NCBI GenBank assembly: GCA_900769525.1
Contig: CAAGGY010000009.1
Span: forward strand, 1 to 6,258
Source: an uncultured Alistipes sp.
Lineage (GTDB): Bacteria; Bacteroidota; Bacteroidia; Bacteroidales; Rikenellaceae
Length of the DNA stretch: 6,258 nt
Direction of reading: 5' to 3'
The notes under the pieces are model-generated. The model saw only the letters and a program-made list of their open reading frames with translations. It ran no database searches and had not been told where the DNA came from. Positions within the stretch are counted from its first letter, which is position 1, and the number at the start of each line of letters is the position of its first letter. A program made the position numbers and the translations under genes. This document shows, in pieces, positions 5,748 through 6,258 of the stretch.

Positions 5748-6258
5748 TTAGAATCTGAATCCGAGGGTCAGCACAGCGATATGTCGTGCGGTGCAGGTGG
5801 TGACAGGAACACTCTCAATTTGGATGCTATCGTTTGTCGCAAAGAACGACTGATAAGCAGTGCTCTTGTTGTGGTTGTATTGGTATGCAAGGTCGAGATA
5901 GACCATATTGCTAAGACGTACGCCTGCACCCGCAGTGATGTAGCTCTGCTGCTTGGTTATAGGGTGGGTGTATATGTCGTTAGGGCGCTTAAGCGACGAG
6001 CCGCTCCAGATGTAACCTGCACGAAGGTCTAAGGCAGGGAGAACTCTAAACTCTGCACCAAGGCGAATGGTGTTTGAAGTTTTGAAGAAGTTATTCATAA
6101 CATCGGTGTAGTCGAGGCCCTGTATAGGTGAGCCACGAAGGCGTGTCTTGTTGTAGAAGCTCGCCTCGTAGTCGGCCGAGATGATAACTCGCTTGGCGAT
6201 TGTCACCGCAGCACCCACCATAAGGCGTGATGGAGAGCTTACACGCCATGCATACTCG
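5748..6258 (-). CDS. Outer-membrane transport protein, OmpP1/FadL/TodX family, C-terminal part
   Basis: Only the last 169 residues are in the window. The frame stays open through position 6258, so the N-terminus lies outside; the in-frame Met codon at 6221 is internal. The visible part shows alternating-hydrophobic beta strands typical of an outer-membrane barrel: SPSRLMVGAAVTI, RVIISADYEASFYN, NTIRLGAEFRVLPALDLRAGYIW, SYITAGAGVRLSNMVYLDLAYQYN and HIAVLTLGFRF. It ends in phenylalanine, as needed for barrel assembly by the BAM complex. The pattern 'P-S-R, then ISADYE, then IRLGAEFRV, then LRAGY, then AGAGVRL, then YLDLAY' matches Bacteroidales FadL-like proteins, which carry hydrophobic compounds across the outer membrane. 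The transported substrate cannot be read from this part. A hairpin follows the stop codon, and the gene points towards the EF-G paralog in the same orientation but is separated by 269 bases with a probable new promoter. Confidence 0.83.
   Translation of the reverse strand, partial: EYAWRVSSPSRLMVGAAVTIAKRVIISADYEASFYNKTRLRGSPIQGLDYTDVMNNFFKTSNTIRLGAEFRVLPALDLRAGYIWSGSSLKRPNDIYTHPITKQQSYITAGAGVRLSNMVYLDLAYQYNHNKSTAYQSFFATNDSIQIESVPVTTCTARHIAVLTLGFRF

Noticed and set aside
5748..6221. Complete 157-residue small outer-membrane protein starting at 6221
   Set aside because: The frame continues upstream to the window edge with barrel-like sequence (YAWRVSSPSRL), so this Met is internal and the gene is a truncated view of a longer FadL-type protein.

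Overview
This window looks like chromosomal DNA from a member of the Bacteroidota, most likely the order Bacteroidales. I see no Shine-Dalgarno sequences ahead of the starts. A perfect Bacteroidota-type -7 promoter element (TAnnTTTG) precedes the second gene. The gene set also fits: a lipoprotein with a CotH-type kinase domain, an OmpP1/FadL-type outer-membrane protein, and an EF-G paralog of the kind known from gut Bacteroidales. The genus cannot be fixed from the sequence alone.

Layout, left to right. Positions 1-226 hold two near-identical tandem copies, 128 bases apart, of a strong rho-independent terminator hairpin. They presumably end a rightward gene lying outside the window. Two rightward genes follow. 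The first, 336-1610, encodes a YbdG/MscM-type small-conductance mechanosensitive channel. The second, 1662-3218, encodes a secreted CotH-family lipoprotein and has its own promoter element just upstream, overlapping an AT-rich palindrome. A long, perfectly paired bidirectional terminator (3233-3288) separates these from the leftward half of the window. A full-length EF-G paralog with degenerate GTPase motifs (3325-5478, minus strand) lies there, preceded by an AT-rich leader and promoter region. Upstream of it is the 3' end of an OmpP1/FadL-type outer-membrane barrel gene (5748 to the window edge, minus strand) with a hairpin just past its stop codon.

The four genes do not form a pathway or a single operon. 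They read as ordinary housekeeping and envelope genes: a membrane-tension valve, a surface or periplasmic lipoprotein, an alternative translation factor and an outer-membrane transporter. No mobile element, CRISPR array, tRNA or rRNA was seen.

Two things deserve attention. First, the EF-G paralog has lost the catalytic histidine of the G3 motif and has altered G2 and G4 motifs, which fits the GTPase-independent EF-G2 described in Bacteroides. Second, three terminator hairpins (the two tandem copies and the one after the CotH gene) share the same inner architecture, GGG, then GTAC, then a short loop with AA before a second GTAC, then CCC, while their outer stems are unrelated. That is unexpected if only generic terminator function is under selection, and it is the best candidate here for something undescribed.
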